A stretch of 64,000 nt of DNA, from the NCBI GenBank assembly GCA_020050835.1, contig JAGVKB010000067.1, forward strand, positions 30,921-94,920. Reading direction: 5' to 3'. The stretch is from Candidatus Obscuribacterales bacterium. GTDB lineage: Bacteria > Cyanobacteriota > Vampirovibrionia > Obscuribacterales > Obscuribacteraceae. Under the pieces are notes generated by a model, which ran no database searches, was not told the origin of the DNA, and saw only the letters and a list, made by a program, of their open reading frames with translations. Positions 8,789-17,597 of this stretch are shown in pieces (position 1 is the stretch's first letter; every line of letters starts with the position of its first letter). The position numbers were made by a program, and so were the translations under genes.

Positions 8789-9160
8789 CTATTCAAGGAC
8801 GACTTGGCCGTTAGCGAAATCTACTTTCAGTTTACGGCCGGACATCAGCCGCTGCCCGATGATGGCGATTTTGCTGATGCCGCCCAACACTACGACATTT
8901 TGGGGCTGGTGACCGACCAGGACGGTGCCGATGTAGTGATCAACTGCTCTGGTCTCAAAGCCTACCACTACCCGGCGAGCACCGAGACAGCGCCAGCCCA
9001 TGCTGCGCGCCAGTTCGTCATTGACTGCCAGCGATCCGTCGAATTCCAGACTGACGGACGCTTCCACTTCCACTTCCACGCCATCCGAAGCAATAATAAT
9101 CACCGGCAGCAAGACCCTGCCCAGGTCATCTATTCGCCCATGAATTGTGGGAATCCGCAC
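8789..9160 (-). CDS. Retropepsin-like (clan AA) protein lacking the DTG active site
   Basis: A 123-aa protein whose overall pattern follows the small clan AA aspartic protease family of cyanobacteria. It has a GRID..GR.L start, an ELARSMGW segment, a central VDHYIGTV strand, and a C-terminal IIGQRLMSGRKLKVDF. In active members the segment before this reads V-D-T-G-F-x-G-x-L; here it reads V-S-L-E-F-D-G-S-L, so the catalytic Asp-Thr-Gly is Ser-Leu-Glu. The fold is probably kept without protease activity. It follows the 80-aa gene by 31 nt on the same strand, a pairing I believe recurs in cyanobacteria (memory, unverified). Confidence 0.7.
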   Translation of the reverse strand: MRIPTIHGRIDDLGRVLLPVIIIASDGVEVEVEASVSLEFDGSLAVNDELARSMGWRCLGARRVVVGFETRAVDHYIGTVLVGHQPQNVVVLGGISKIAIIGQRLMSGRKLKVDFANGQVVLE

Positions 9161-9191
9161 TGTGAGACGTTCCTTTTCAAGAGAGGCTCTG

Positions 9192-9434
9192 TCAACAGAG
9201 AAAATCGACCGCCGGATTGTCGCTCAGGCGATAAGTAAAAAAGACGGCCTTGGGATGCTTCTTGCGTGCTCGAGCGAGGATCTCATAATCATCCTGACCG
9301 AGGAAATAATCCTGGCTTTCCGGCTCAACGACTACCAGCCAGTTGTGATAACGATCGCCGAGCTCCTCCAGCAAGCGTTCGAAAATGGGCCGGCATCTTC
9401 GGTCCAGCTCGTCCCTCGAAAGTCTGTCGCTCAC
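9192..9434 (-). CDS. Small acidic protein paired with the retropepsin-like gene
   Basis: An 80-aa protein starting at GTG (9432-9434). I do not recognise its function. It is helical at the N-terminus (DELDRRCRPIFERLLEEL) and then carries a compact alpha/beta part (NWLVVVEPESQDYFLGQDDYE, given here as its key residues W-V-V-V, Y-F-L-G, D-D-Y-E), ending in FFTYRLS. It precedes the retropepsin-like gene in a probable two-gene operon. A role as partner, antitoxin-like protein or substrate would be speculation. Confidence 0.6.
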   Translation of the reverse strand: MSDRLSRDELDRRCRPIFERLLEELGDRYHNWLVVVEPESQDYFLGQDDYEILARARKKHPKAVFFTYRLSDNPAVDFLC

Positions 9435-9496
9435 GGTTGATCCCTAAGTCTTTTTCAGCAATAGCTTGGCAGCGTCTCAGCTGCATCTGTCGCGGA

Positions 9497-9895
9497 TTAT
9501 AGCGGATCGCGGGCCCAGCCGAGTCGAAATTGTCGCTGATAGCGGTACCAGCTTTCGGCATTTAGCTGTCGGCGCACAAGGGCCAAGAGCTGGGCGAATC
9601 GCGGCTCTTCCGGTGCAAGTCGGATGAGCTGTTCAAGCAGATCGCTTGCGGCCGGCAGATTGCCTGATTTCATCTCCTTAAGACTGGCTTTAAGCAGCTC
9701 AGCTCGCCGGTCGTTACCCTCAAGGGTCAGATCAACATCCGTCACAACAACACTTGGCTTCGACGGATCAGTGTGGTAGCCTGAGCCTTGCTGCAACTGT
9801 GGGGAACAGAAAGCGCTGTCAGCGAGTCCAGAGAGATAGCCGGTCAACAGCAGAGCTGACAAAAGACTCTTGGATTCCTCTGAGTAAACTTTCAT
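9497..9895 (-). CDS. Small exported protein with a TPR-like helical pair
   Basis: A 132-aa protein with an N-terminal hydrophobic segment (LLSALLLTGYLSGLADSAF, about residues 11-29) that looks like a signal peptide. No lipobox precedes the following cysteine. The C-terminal half (about 66-110) has a single tetratricopeptide-like helix pair with the pattern MKSGNLPAASDLLEQLIRLAPEEP. Function unknown; perhaps a periplasmic protein-interaction module. A 9-bp hairpin lies just upstream of its start. Confidence 0.6.
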   Translation of the reverse strand: MKVYSEESKSLLSALLLTGYLSGLADSAFCSPQLQQGSGYHTDPSKPSVVVTDVDLTLEGNDRRAELLKASLKEMKSGNLPAASDLLEQLIRLAPEEPRFAQLLALVRRQLNAESWYRYQRQFRLGWARDPL

Positions 9896-9914
9896 GGAGT
9901 AGGAACTCTTACAT

Positions 9915-9936
9915 ACAACTGCTGGGAAGCAGTTGT
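9915..9936. repeat. Inverted repeat in divergent promoter region
   Basis: ACAACTGCT (9915-9923) and AGCAGTTGT (9928-9936) form a perfect 9-bp palindrome with a GGGA spacer. It lies 20 nt upstream of the minus-strand gene starting at 9895 and before the AsmA-like gene on the plus strand, so it may be an operator for either or a 5'-UTR hairpin. Confidence 0.4.
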
Positions 9937-10134
9937 CAGGATATTCTAAAAATCAGCTTATCACGCATGCGTCGTCGGTTCGTTGATATTTCTACTAATC
10001 TTCCCACTGCCGACTGGCAGAAAACCTAGCGGGGCGAACAGAAGCTGAACATCCAGGTCAAGGAACGAGAGATTGTCGAAACTACGACGGGCACAGGCTA
10101 TCGGCTTCTGGTCGTCAAGTTTCTTGCGACCTGG

Positions 10135-13100
10135 GTGTTCTTTGTTCTATTAATTGCCGGCACAATCTTGCTTACCAATATCGATTGGTCCAGACCGCAA
10201 GTCGAAGAGATGCTCTCGCGCTCTCTCAACCGGAATATCCGGCTGGGTCGATTGACCTGGAGTCTGGGACTGAATGGTCTGGCGATCGCAGCGGAAAGCG
10301 TTCAAGTCAAGGAGCTGGACGATTCACCGTTCCTGGCATCAGGAGCCAGCGAAATGGGCGTGGCATTTCTTCCACTCTTGGAAAGGAAGCTGATCATTCG
10401 TCACATACGGATGCAGCATCCTAACGTATGGGCGATTCGCCTCGACAAAAACCGCTGGAATTTCAGCGATCTCTTACAGCCTGGATTGGAGATCCGTTTT
10501 GTAGAGGTAGATGACGGCACGCTCCATATTCGCGATCGAGCGGAAGGTTTGAAAGCGCTTGCTCCAGATGATTTAAGCGACCTGCGATTGAAACTGGTAA
10601 TTCCGAAAGAGAAGCGACGCTGGCCATTCTTTCTCGACTTTCGGATGCCGAAATCTGGGTATTCAACGAGCGTTCGCCTAACCGGATTCGGCAACGGGCT
10701 GCTAAAGAATTGGGGGAGAGAAAATTACAAATTCGATCTGACTGCAACCAACCTGAACCCCAGAGATCTCGGACCGTTCTATTCCGTCTTTCCTGATATC
10801 GATGGACTCTACAAACTGAAAGTAGCCGGAGAGGGGCGACTGGAAAATGGAATTCGAGCCGTGGCCCAAGCCGATATTCGTCATATGCAGATCAAAACGC
10901 AGCAACTAGGAACGCTTAAGGCAGCAAACGCCACAAGCAGTGCCAAGCTGTTGTTGGACCCGGCGAAGCTGGAATGGCAAGATTTATCGCTTTCCTTCGG
11001 CAATGTCGAGATTCACTCAAAAGGCAAGCTTTCGGGCTGGCAACATTCCAAGCCGGTTTATGAAGCAGCGCTTGCCGGCAAAGTGACGGACCTGAGCAAG
11101 ATCTCGACCTACCTGCCAGGCTCGACCCGAAACTCCGCCGGCAACAGGTCCAGCCGGGCTGAGTCGCAGCTATCGCTGGCTGAAATGCTTGAGCAGAGGA
11201 AGCTTACTGGCGAAGCTGAATTCACCGTCACACTGATAGGCGATGAAAGGCATCCCCAGCTTTCCACGGCCATCAAAGCAAGAGGCTTGTCGGCCTCCGA
11301 TCTCTTTGCCGACCGTCCGTTCAAGAACATTCCCTGGCTGGCAGCGCTGTTCGGACGACCATCATCAAAAGTCAATGGCGAAGTGAAGATCGGTCTCGAT
11401 GAGCGGATCGATCTCCCGAGCGCTGATATCTCTTCTGATGGACAGGACATCCACGTCTCTGGATTCTGGGACAAGCGCAAAGCTGCCACCAGATTCAAGT
11501 TCTCCGGACAAAATGTCGACCTTAATGCGCTCGTCGCCAACTTGAAGACGACGCGCGAATTCTGCCAGTTCTTGACCAAAAGCACCGGGCTCGGTTCAGC
11601 CAATAATCTCATGATCGCCGGTCGTGTTGCTGTCAGCGGCACCGTGGAAGGCAATGGCAAGAGTAATGACTTGAACGCCGACATCGAGCTCAAGGACGTC
11701 TCATTAAATATCAAAGGACGCAATCTCTCCGCCAATCACATTAACGGCCGGCTGCAATGGTATCGGAACAGCTTGAAGTTCAATCAGGTGACCGGTGTCT
11801 TGGGCAAAGGGCGATTTCAGCTGAGCGGCAGCATTAACGGCCTCGACAAGCCGCGCTGCGACATCTCCTTTCAAGGGCAGGACATGGACCTCGATCACCT
11901 GAATACCGCGTTGCAGATGTTGAAGGTTCAGATTCCGCTTCTGGTTAAGCATCAACTTTATGGACAGATCAAACAGCTGGCAATGAAGATGTCCGGGTCG
12001 CCGGACAATCCGACCTTAAGCTTGAATCTTATACCCCAAGATCTCTACTATGTCGCGGCTGGTGTCAACCGACCGATGCATTGCACCGCTGGTAATATCA
12101 CTTACGAACACGACGAACTGATATTAAGAGATGTCGCGCTTGTAACTCACAACAATCAGATCATTACCAACCTCGATATCGCCAATCTCTCTTCGACCGC
12201 GGACTTGAGGCGGGTGCGACTAAGAACCTCCGGCATCGACCTGGCCGACGTTCATTTCTATTTATCGTCCGCCTTGATGCCGGCAGCGCTTCGCAAGCTG
12301 TATTTGAATTTCGTCGACACCTATCACGTCGCTTACGCACGCGGCAAAGTGTACGGCAATCTATGGTGGCAGGCAAAACCGCAAAATGAATTTGACCTCG
12401 ACGGCGTAGTAGGGTTGTACAACACGGCGATCAAGGTCGGCAGTGCGGGCTGGCCGCTCGAGCATCTCTCCGGTCTCTTTGCCGCCTCCGGCGAAGAGTT
12501 GCTGGTCCAGGATTTTGCCGGCTCGGTCGGCGGCAACAGTTTCGCTCTCGATGGACACATTATCAATTACAGACGCGCCGATGCTCGCTGGCAGACTGAG
12601 CTGAAAGCACAAGTGACGCCGGAACGCGCGCTCAAACTGATGCCGGCTCTAGCGAGCCAATTTGGCTCAAAGGTCTCGACTTCGGGACCGCTCGCCCTGC
12701 GCGCAATCCTTACCGGCGATTCAAAAACGAGCACAATGGTTATCTCTCTGCGCTCAGACCCAAGTGACCGCTTGCGCATCGTCACACCGTTTGGAGTAGT
12801 CGCACAGCCTGCCAATCAAACGATCACCCTCGATGGTTCGTTGACGGTCGAATCAGGCAAGGCCGGCTCCATTCAACTCAACAACGCCAATTTGATCGTC
12901 GGCTCCTCCCTGCTGCAGGCAAGCGGCAAGTACTGCTGGGCCGATGCCAAGTCGAGCCAGCAACCGACACTTGATTGCGCGCTCAAGGCACCGAATCCGG
13001 TCCTGGCCCAGACCGTACTAGATATTCTCTATCCAACTGAAAAGCTGACCGGTGTTGCCGGTACGCTGACCGGCGAGCTCTCGACCGCCGGACCGATCAA

Positions 13101-14184
13101 CCACCTAACTTCGCGCGGGCACCTCCAATTCGACAAATTGACCCTGCCCCAATTCAACATGCACGAAGTGACCGGCAAAGTGGAGACGCCGGGCTGGTCA
13201 TTCGACGGCTCCGACCTGAGAAAGTCTGCCGAATCCGGCTCAAAGACCGAGCTGCACATAGACTCAGCCAAATTTGGTTTGCTCGAGACGAAAGATCTCG
13301 ATGCCAGCCTCGTTTTCGAAACCACCAATTCAGATAATCGGCCGAGCCAAAGAGTCGTGTTACATGACGGACGAGCACAGGTTGCCGGCGGCGAAATCAA
13401 GCTCGGCGGCTGGGCTGACCTGAACCATCACCGTTTCCATCTGCAATCGGATGTCAGAAAAGTGCAGGCTAATCAGGTCGTCGGCCAGTTGCTCGGATAT
13501 CCAGGAGAGATCAGCGGTTGGGCCGATGCAAGCTTACTGTTAGACAGCGAAGGCATCGATTACAAACAGATGATGAGCAATTTGGACGGCGAAGCTCGCC
13601 TTTCGATTACCAGCGGTAAAGTAGCTCGAGTCGGTCAATTGCAAGAGAAAATCACGCAGGCCAATCTTTTGCAGAGCGGTCTGCTCGGCTTCAATTTCAA
13701 CAACCTGGTGCAGAGCGTGATGCCTGTCCGCACCGGAGAATTCAAAGATCTCGAAGCGCTGATCGACATCAAGAAGGGCGCGCTCAAGATTCAGCAGCTT
13801 AAATTCAATGGAGACGATATGCGCTTGCGCGCTGCCGGGGAAATTAATCCCGAAGCCCGCACGATCAAGCTCAATGTAGCCGGAAACATTCCGCGGGTCG
13901 CGACCAGCGTGCTTGGCGGAGCAGTAGGCGAAGTCTCAAGAGGATTCACTATTCAAAAAATGATGAGCCTACTTACGATGCACAAACTGGAAAGTCTACC
14001 GTCGCTGCCGATCTTAGGCGAGATCGCTGACGACCGGCCACGCGCGTTTACATTTCACGTCGCAGCGGAGCTGGATAAACCCAATCTGATTGCCCAATCA
14101 ATTCAAAAATCGTTTCACTGGCTGCCTTCACAACCCAATGCTTCGGCTCATCCGCTGCTCGGAGATAGCTCGAGTATCAGATAA
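10135..14184 (+). CDS. AsmA/TamB-like inner-membrane-anchored periplasmic protein
   Basis: A 1349-aa envelope protein with one N-terminal membrane anchor and a very long repetitive beta region, as in AsmA-like bridge proteins linked to lipid transport or outer-membrane homeostasis in diderms. The N-terminal part (NIDWSRPQVEEMLSRSLNR, LGRLTWSL) resembles AsmA N-terminal domains. The last 200 residues carry the AsmA-2-like pattern with Y-K-Q-M-M-S-N-L-D-G and LKIQQLKFNGDDMRLRAAG. The marked GTG at 10135 cuts into the hydrophobic helix. The frame stays open back to 10030 without an ATG, so the true start is probably upstream at a non-AUG codon, giving a full anchor from LLVVKFLATWVFF on. Confidence 0.82.
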   Translation: MFFVLLIAGTILLTNIDWSRPQVEEMLSRSLNRNIRLGRLTWSLGLNGLAIAAESVQVKELDDSPFLASGASEMGVAFLPLLERKLIIRHIRMQHPNVWAIRLDKNRWNFSDLLQPGLEIRFVEVDDGTLHIRDRAEGLKALAPDDLSDLRLKLVIPKEKRRWPFFLDFRMPKSGYSTSVRLTGFGNGLLKNWGRENYKFDLTATNLNPRDLGPFYSVFPDIDGLYKLKVAGEGRLENGIRAVAQADIRHMQIKTQQLGTLKAANATSSAKLLLDPAKLEWQDLSLSFGNVEIHSKGKLSGWQHSKPVYEAALAGKVTDLSKISTYLPGSTRNSAGNRSSRAESQLSLAEMLEQRKLTGEAEFTVTLIGDERHPQLSTAIKARGLSASDLFADRPFKNIPWLAALFGRPSSKVNGEVKIGLDERIDLPSADISSDGQDIHVSGFWDKRKAATRFKFSGQNVDLNALVANLKTTREFCQFLTKSTGLGSANNLMIAGRVAVSGTVEGNGKSNDLNADIELKDVSLNIKGRNLSANHINGRLQWYRNSLKFNQVTGVLGKGRFQLSGSINGLDKPRCDISFQGQDMDLDHLNTALQMLKVQIPLLVKHQLYGQIKQLAMKMSGSPDNPTLSLNLIPQDLYYVAAGVNRPMHCTAGNITYEHDELILRDVALVTHNNQIITNLDIANLSSTADLRRVRLRTSGIDLADVHFYLSSALMPAALRKLYLNFVDTYHVAYARGKVYGNLWWQAKPQNEFDLDGVVGLYNTAIKVGSAGWPLEHLSGLFAASGEELLVQDFAGSVGGNSFALDGHIINYRRADARWQTELKAQVTPERALKLMPALASQFGSKVSTSGPLALRAILTGDSKTSTMVISLRSDPSDRLRIVTPFGVVAQPANQTITLDGSLTVESGKAGSIQLNNANLIVGSSLLQASGKYCWADAKSSQQPTLDCALKAPNPVLAQTVLDILYPTEKLTGVAGTLTGELSTAGPINHLTSRGHLQFDKLTLPQFNMHEVTGKVETPGWSFDGSDLRKSAESGSKTELHIDSAKFGLLETKDLDASLVFETTNSDNRPSQRVVLHDGRAQVAGGEIKLGGWADLNHHRFHLQSDVRKVQANQVVGQLLGYPGEISGWADASLLLDSEGIDYKQMMSNLDGEARLSITSGKVARVGQLQEKITQANLLQSGLLGFNFNNLVQSVMPVRTGEFKDLEALIDIKKGALKIQQLKFNGDDMRLRAAGEINPEARTIKLNVAGNIPRVATSVLGGAVGEVSRGFTIQKMMSLLTMHKLESLPSLPILGEIADDRPRAFTFHVAAELDKPNLIAQSIQKSFHWLPSQPNASAHPLLGDSSSIR

Positions 14185-14335
14185 ACGAGCGAGAAAATGC
14201 GCTTGCACCGGACTGGCTTTCAGACACGCTTGCTAAACCGGACCTCTACAGGCACTGCATTTACAACCACCTGGCTTATCTCGAAGTTGACGACGAGCAA
14301 AGACGGCTGTTTATGCTCGGTGTAAGATATTTGGC

Positions 14336-15352
14336 ATGCGCGAGTCAAAGACAACTGATAAAACTCCTTCTGCCAATGATGCCCTGGTCAGAAAGAGTGC
14401 CGAACGAAAGAGTAATCCGAAGCCCCCCGGCCAACGCCGAAGGAATCTCATTCTGCGGCAAACAATGGAGGCTTATCTCGAGCATGTGACCAAAGAGCGC
14501 GGACTCTCCGAAAACACAATCACGGCATATGCCACCGACATTCGTGGATTTGTGGACTGGCTACCGGCGGAAACGATTGAGCCGGCTCGTCATCAAATTG
14601 TGCTCTATCTGGCTCACTTGAAAAGCCGGGGTCAGAAAGCGAGTTCGGTGGCTCGTACACTGTCTAGCCTGCGCGGCTGGTTTGTCTGGCAAAAGGAGAG
14701 CCGGCGCCTGGCAAGCGACCCCTGCGAGACAATGCAGAACCCTCAGACTCAAAAGCGCCTGCCACAAGTCCTGACAGTCAGCGAAGTAACGGCGATTCTG
14801 ACGGCAGCCAGCAAGAAACGGGACCGAGCGATCGTCGAGCTTCTTTATGGCTCCGGGCTGAGAGTTTCAGAACTGGCCGGTCTCAATCGATTCGACATCA
14901 ACTTCTCACAAGGACAATTACGATGCACCGGCAAGGGTTCCAAGGAACGGATCGTACCGGTCGGACGGCATGCGATCCAAGCCTTGAATGAGTATTTAGG
15001 GCAGTTGCCAGCCGAGCAATCCAACCGTTTACCACAAGACGGTTTTAGCAGACGGCGCACTCGCAGGGTAGACCCATTGTTCGTTGACCGCCAGGGTAAA
15101 CGTTTGAGTCGACTGGTAATCTGGCAGATAGTCAAAAGATTGGCTCGCCAAGCAAGTATTAGCAAGAAGTTGTCACCACACACATTGAGACATAGCTTTG
15201 CCACGCATTTGCTGGAAAATGGCGCAGATCTTAGAACAGTCCAAGAGCTGCTCGGACATTCCAATGTTGTGACGACTCAGTTGTACACTCATCTCAGCCG
15301 GCAGCACCTGCGTTCAGCCTATCAACGAGCTCAAGAAAAATTCAATCGATAG
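14336..15352 (+). CDS. xerD: Tyrosine site-specific recombinase, XerC/XerD family
   Basis: Chromosome-dimer-resolution type recombinase. It is 338 aa with a basic N-terminal extension (residues 1-40) beyond the usual 295-300. The SAM-like core-binding domain occupies about 41-125 (MEAYLEHVTKERGLSENT). The catalytic domain has the full set: R176 (GSGLRVSEL), K200 (GKGSKER), H282 and R285 (HTLRHSF), H308 (LLGHSN) and nucleophile Y317 (TQLYTH). No integrase accessory genes or att repeats are nearby, supporting a housekeeping role. XerC cannot be excluded as the better name. TAAGAT lies 7 nt before the ATG with no Shine-Dalgarno, so it may be leaderless. Confidence 0.9.
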   Translation: MRESKTTDKTPSANDALVRKSAERKSNPKPPGQRRRNLILRQTMEAYLEHVTKERGLSENTITAYATDIRGFVDWLPAETIEPARHQIVLYLAHLKSRGQKASSVARTLSSLRGWFVWQKESRRLASDPCETMQNPQTQKRLPQVLTVSEVTAILTAASKKRDRAIVELLYGSGLRVSELAGLNRFDINFSQGQLRCTGKGSKERIVPVGRHAIQALNEYLGQLPAEQSNRLPQDGFSRRRTRRVDPLFVDRQGKRLSRLVIWQIVKRLARQASISKKLSPHTLRHSFATHLLENGADLRTVQELLGHSNVVTTQLYTHLSRQHLRSAYQRAQEKFNR

Positions 15353-15641
15353 CGCTTTCCGGGGAAGATTTGACCAGTCAAAATTGAATATCACAAGAGC
15401 AGCCTGACGAAGATTTAACATATTCCTAACCTTGAAAAGCTCTGAGATAGGTTACTTTTATGGGAGGACTTGATGTCTTATGAATCATTAGTCCGTCTTG
15501 TGCCTACCTGATACCATTTATTGCTTGGATCACCTGGTGGCAGTCGGGAACTCCGTCTCGCAGCCAGACAGTCAAGGAAACGGCTTCCGGTAACGCTTAA
15601 AGTCAATTATTAGTCAAAACCGATCAGGATCAAGGAACTGA

Positions 15642-16631
15642 ATGAGTAAAACATCTCAGAGCGAGGGCACCAAGATTGCTCAAGCCGCAAAAGAGCTCAA
15701 TGTCACGAGCGTCACAATCCGTCGTTATCTCAGTGAATTTAACATCGAGGCAACCACCGACGACAACGGTGTAAAAGTTCTACCGCAAGCAGCAATGGAT
15801 GAGCTTCAGCTGATCAGGCAACTTAAGGAAGACGGACTTACCAATCCGAAAGTGCTCGAAGAGCTGGAAGAGCGCCGAGCCAAACAATCGGCCCCTAAGA
15901 GCAGGGGGAAAGAAAGACCGAAAGCCACGAAAGCAGCGCCCAAAGTAGTAGAAGTCCAACGGGAGCAGGAAGAAGAGCAAGAAGAAGAAGCTCCTGTGCA
16001 GCCACCAAAGCGCGGCAGCAAGCAAGCATCCAAAGTTACAGTCACGAAAGAGCAGCCCGAGCCGATTGAAGAGCCCGAAGAGGAGGAATCGACCGAGCCT
16101 ACAGGCGATCTGTCTGCTGCCGGCGGACGATCCAAGCACTCACTGACGTGCCAAACTTGCGGCAAGGTATTCGAACACATCAATCCGCGTCTACGTGACT
16201 GCTTAGATTGCTATCGCACCAAGCGCAAGGAGCGCCGCCGTGGTGGCTCAGATAAGCACAAGAACGTAATCCAGCATCCAGTCGTTCAACAAGTGATTGC
16301 CAAGTCTTCGCAATCTCAGCTGCAAGCTCACTCGCAGGCAGCAGAGCCCTCGCAACCGTTACAGCAACCCCAACCGCGCGAAAGCTACGCCCCGCCGCCA
16401 GCGCAACCGACTGTTCCACGGCAGTCGACGGTTCGAAACTATCGCAAAGCGATCGAAGATACCAGAGGGATAACGGCCAGCCTCAAAAGACGGCTTGAGC
16501 GGCCCGACCTTCCAGAGGGTGAACGCCGCTGGCTGGAACAGATTTATGCATATCAATTGATCTTGCACCAAGGCTGGCGCCATCTTTCCGAGTACAGAGC
16601 CGGCACAAAAGAACAGCACCGCAGCGAGTAG
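15642..16631 (+). CDS. MerR-like HTH / zinc-ribbon protein with charged disordered linkers
   Basis: A 329-aa protein I cannot name. Residues 9-70 form a MerR-like helix-turn-helix (IAQAAKELNVTSVTIRRYL). Next comes a disordered Lys/Glu/Pro-rich linker (about 80-160) with strings of Glu. A Cys4 zinc-ribbon-like motif follows at about 172-192 (CQTCGKVF...CLDC), then a very basic stretch (TKRKERRRGG). A Gln/Pro-rich linker (230-265) leads to a C-terminal helical domain with a WLEQIYAYQ motif. The build suggests a DNA- or RNA-binding architectural or regulatory protein. A second HTH-like element cannot be seen. It stands alone, 289 nt after xerD. Confidence 0.7.
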   Translation: MSKTSQSEGTKIAQAAKELNVTSVTIRRYLSEFNIEATTDDNGVKVLPQAAMDELQLIRQLKEDGLTNPKVLEELEERRAKQSAPKSRGKERPKATKAAPKVVEVQREQEEEQEEEAPVQPPKRGSKQASKVTVTKEQPEPIEEPEEEESTEPTGDLSAAGGRSKHSLTCQTCGKVFEHINPRLRDCLDCYRTKRKERRRGGSDKHKNVIQHPVVQQVIAKSSQSQLQAHSQAAEPSQPLQQPQPRESYAPPPAQPTVPRQSTVRNYRKAIEDTRGITASLKRRLERPDLPEGERRWLEQIYAYQLILHQGWRHLSEYRAGTKEQHRSE

Positions 16632-16756
16632 GTCTTCAACATTCCCGAAAAGGAGAGAAAGGCCTGCTCTGAGCTGGATACATTATATTGATCTAGCACA
16701 AGCGCCCAGGACCTGGTGTGCGAGCATTTGCGCCGGACGACAAGCCTGTCATCGAA

Positions 16757-17362
16757 TTAGCTGCGAAAAGCCGTGGCTGGAAGATGCCAATGTAGAAACC
16801 TTGACGCCAACCACCCCGGCACTAAATGCAGTGATATACGAATCTCCTTCCTCTGCCTTCGACCTAACCAGCCAAAAACATCAGAATCAAATTTCTGCAT
16901 ACCAAATTGCGCTCGGCCCAAACCCCAAAGAGCGCATAAAAACTGGCCGGTCAGAGTAGAAGCAAGTGCTAACTTTCGTGCGCATACACGCCGTAACACA
17001 ACCGCTACGCCGCCAAATCGAAATGAGCTAGTACTACCATCTACTGCAAACTGGATCTTGCCGAAATTTATGCCAGCAACGCTTGCAATGTTCGGGTTTC
17101 GGCATTCCAGAACCGAAAAGCGTTTGCAGAACGACTCGGCCTTAGTTCTTGCGACATCTGCAACGCTAATGCACTTCAGGTCAGAACCTTCACGAACAAA
17201 AACTCCCCGAGCCAACCTGACTATTACTCCTCTCTTTACTAGCATCCAGACAGTTTGATCGACAGAAGTGCGAGAACCATAGTTAATGAGCTCTCTTGTT
17301 GTAAAGATTCGGCCAAGAGGCAGCCCAAATATATGTCGCCTAATCAGACTACTTGTGCTCAT
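16757..17362 (-). CDS. AbiEi-like antitoxin / DUF6088-type winged-helix regulator (orphan)
   Basis: A 201-aa protein whose first 60 residues match the AbiEi/DUF6088 winged-helix pattern (PLGRIFTTRELINYG, VWMLVKRGVIVRLARGVFVRE). In type IV toxin-antitoxin systems this domain represses its own promoter. No AbiEii-type nucleotidyltransferase follows: 16632-16756 holds no gene and the next gene is convergent. A strong Shine-Dalgarno (AGGAGG) fixes the ATG at 17362. An 11-bp perfect palindrome sits 20 nt upstream. The base composition is visibly more A/T-rich than its neighbours, suggesting acquisition by transfer. Confidence 0.75.
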   Translation of the reverse strand: MSTSSLIRRHIFGLPLGRIFTTRELINYGSRTSVDQTVWMLVKRGVIVRLARGVFVREGSDLKCISVADVARTKAESFCKRFSVLECRNPNIASVAGINFGKIQFAVDGSTSSFRFGGVAVVLRRVCARKLALASTLTGQFLCALWGLGRAQFGMQKFDSDVFGWLGRRQRKEIRISLHLVPGWLASRFLHWHLPATAFRS

Positions 17363-17381
17363 ACTTTTTCCTCCTGATGGT

Positions 17382-17413
17382 GTATAGAGAAAATTTGTTG
17401 TATTTCTCTATAC
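17382..17413 (-). promoter_or_regulatory. Palindromic operator/promoter of the AbiEi-like gene
   Basis: GTATAGAGAAA (17382-17392) and TTTCTCTATAC (17403-17413) form a perfect 11-bp inverted repeat with a 10-bp spacer, ending 20 nt upstream of the start codon. On the minus strand the proximal arm contains TATACA, a good -10 box, so a protein bound here would block transcription. This fits the negative autoregulation known for AbiEi proteins. Confidence 0.7.
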
Positions 17414-17597
17414 GAGCAAACAAGAAAAATAGTTCATTGCCACCCTAAGGACAGCGGTTCGAATGACAACCAAAACTCACCATCGAACCACTCTGCTGCT
17501 CAAACGTAGCCCGGTGAATTCTTTCGATCGTCTAGTAGTGAATCAGTTATGATTTGGGGATTTGTCGAAAAATCGTTTTAGAGGAGCGCAATTGATC

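Noticed and set aside
14336..15352. Tyrosine recombinase as the integrase of a mobile element
   Set aside because: No att-like repeats, tRNA boundary or phage/plasmid genes nearby; the sequence fits housekeeping XerC/XerD.
15472..15601. Short frames after xerD (ATGTCTTATGAATC..., and a hydrophobic frame with WITWW)
   Set aside because: The first stops after 12 codons behind a GGAGGAC box. The second has no start codon. A frameshifted small membrane protein is possible but not supportable.
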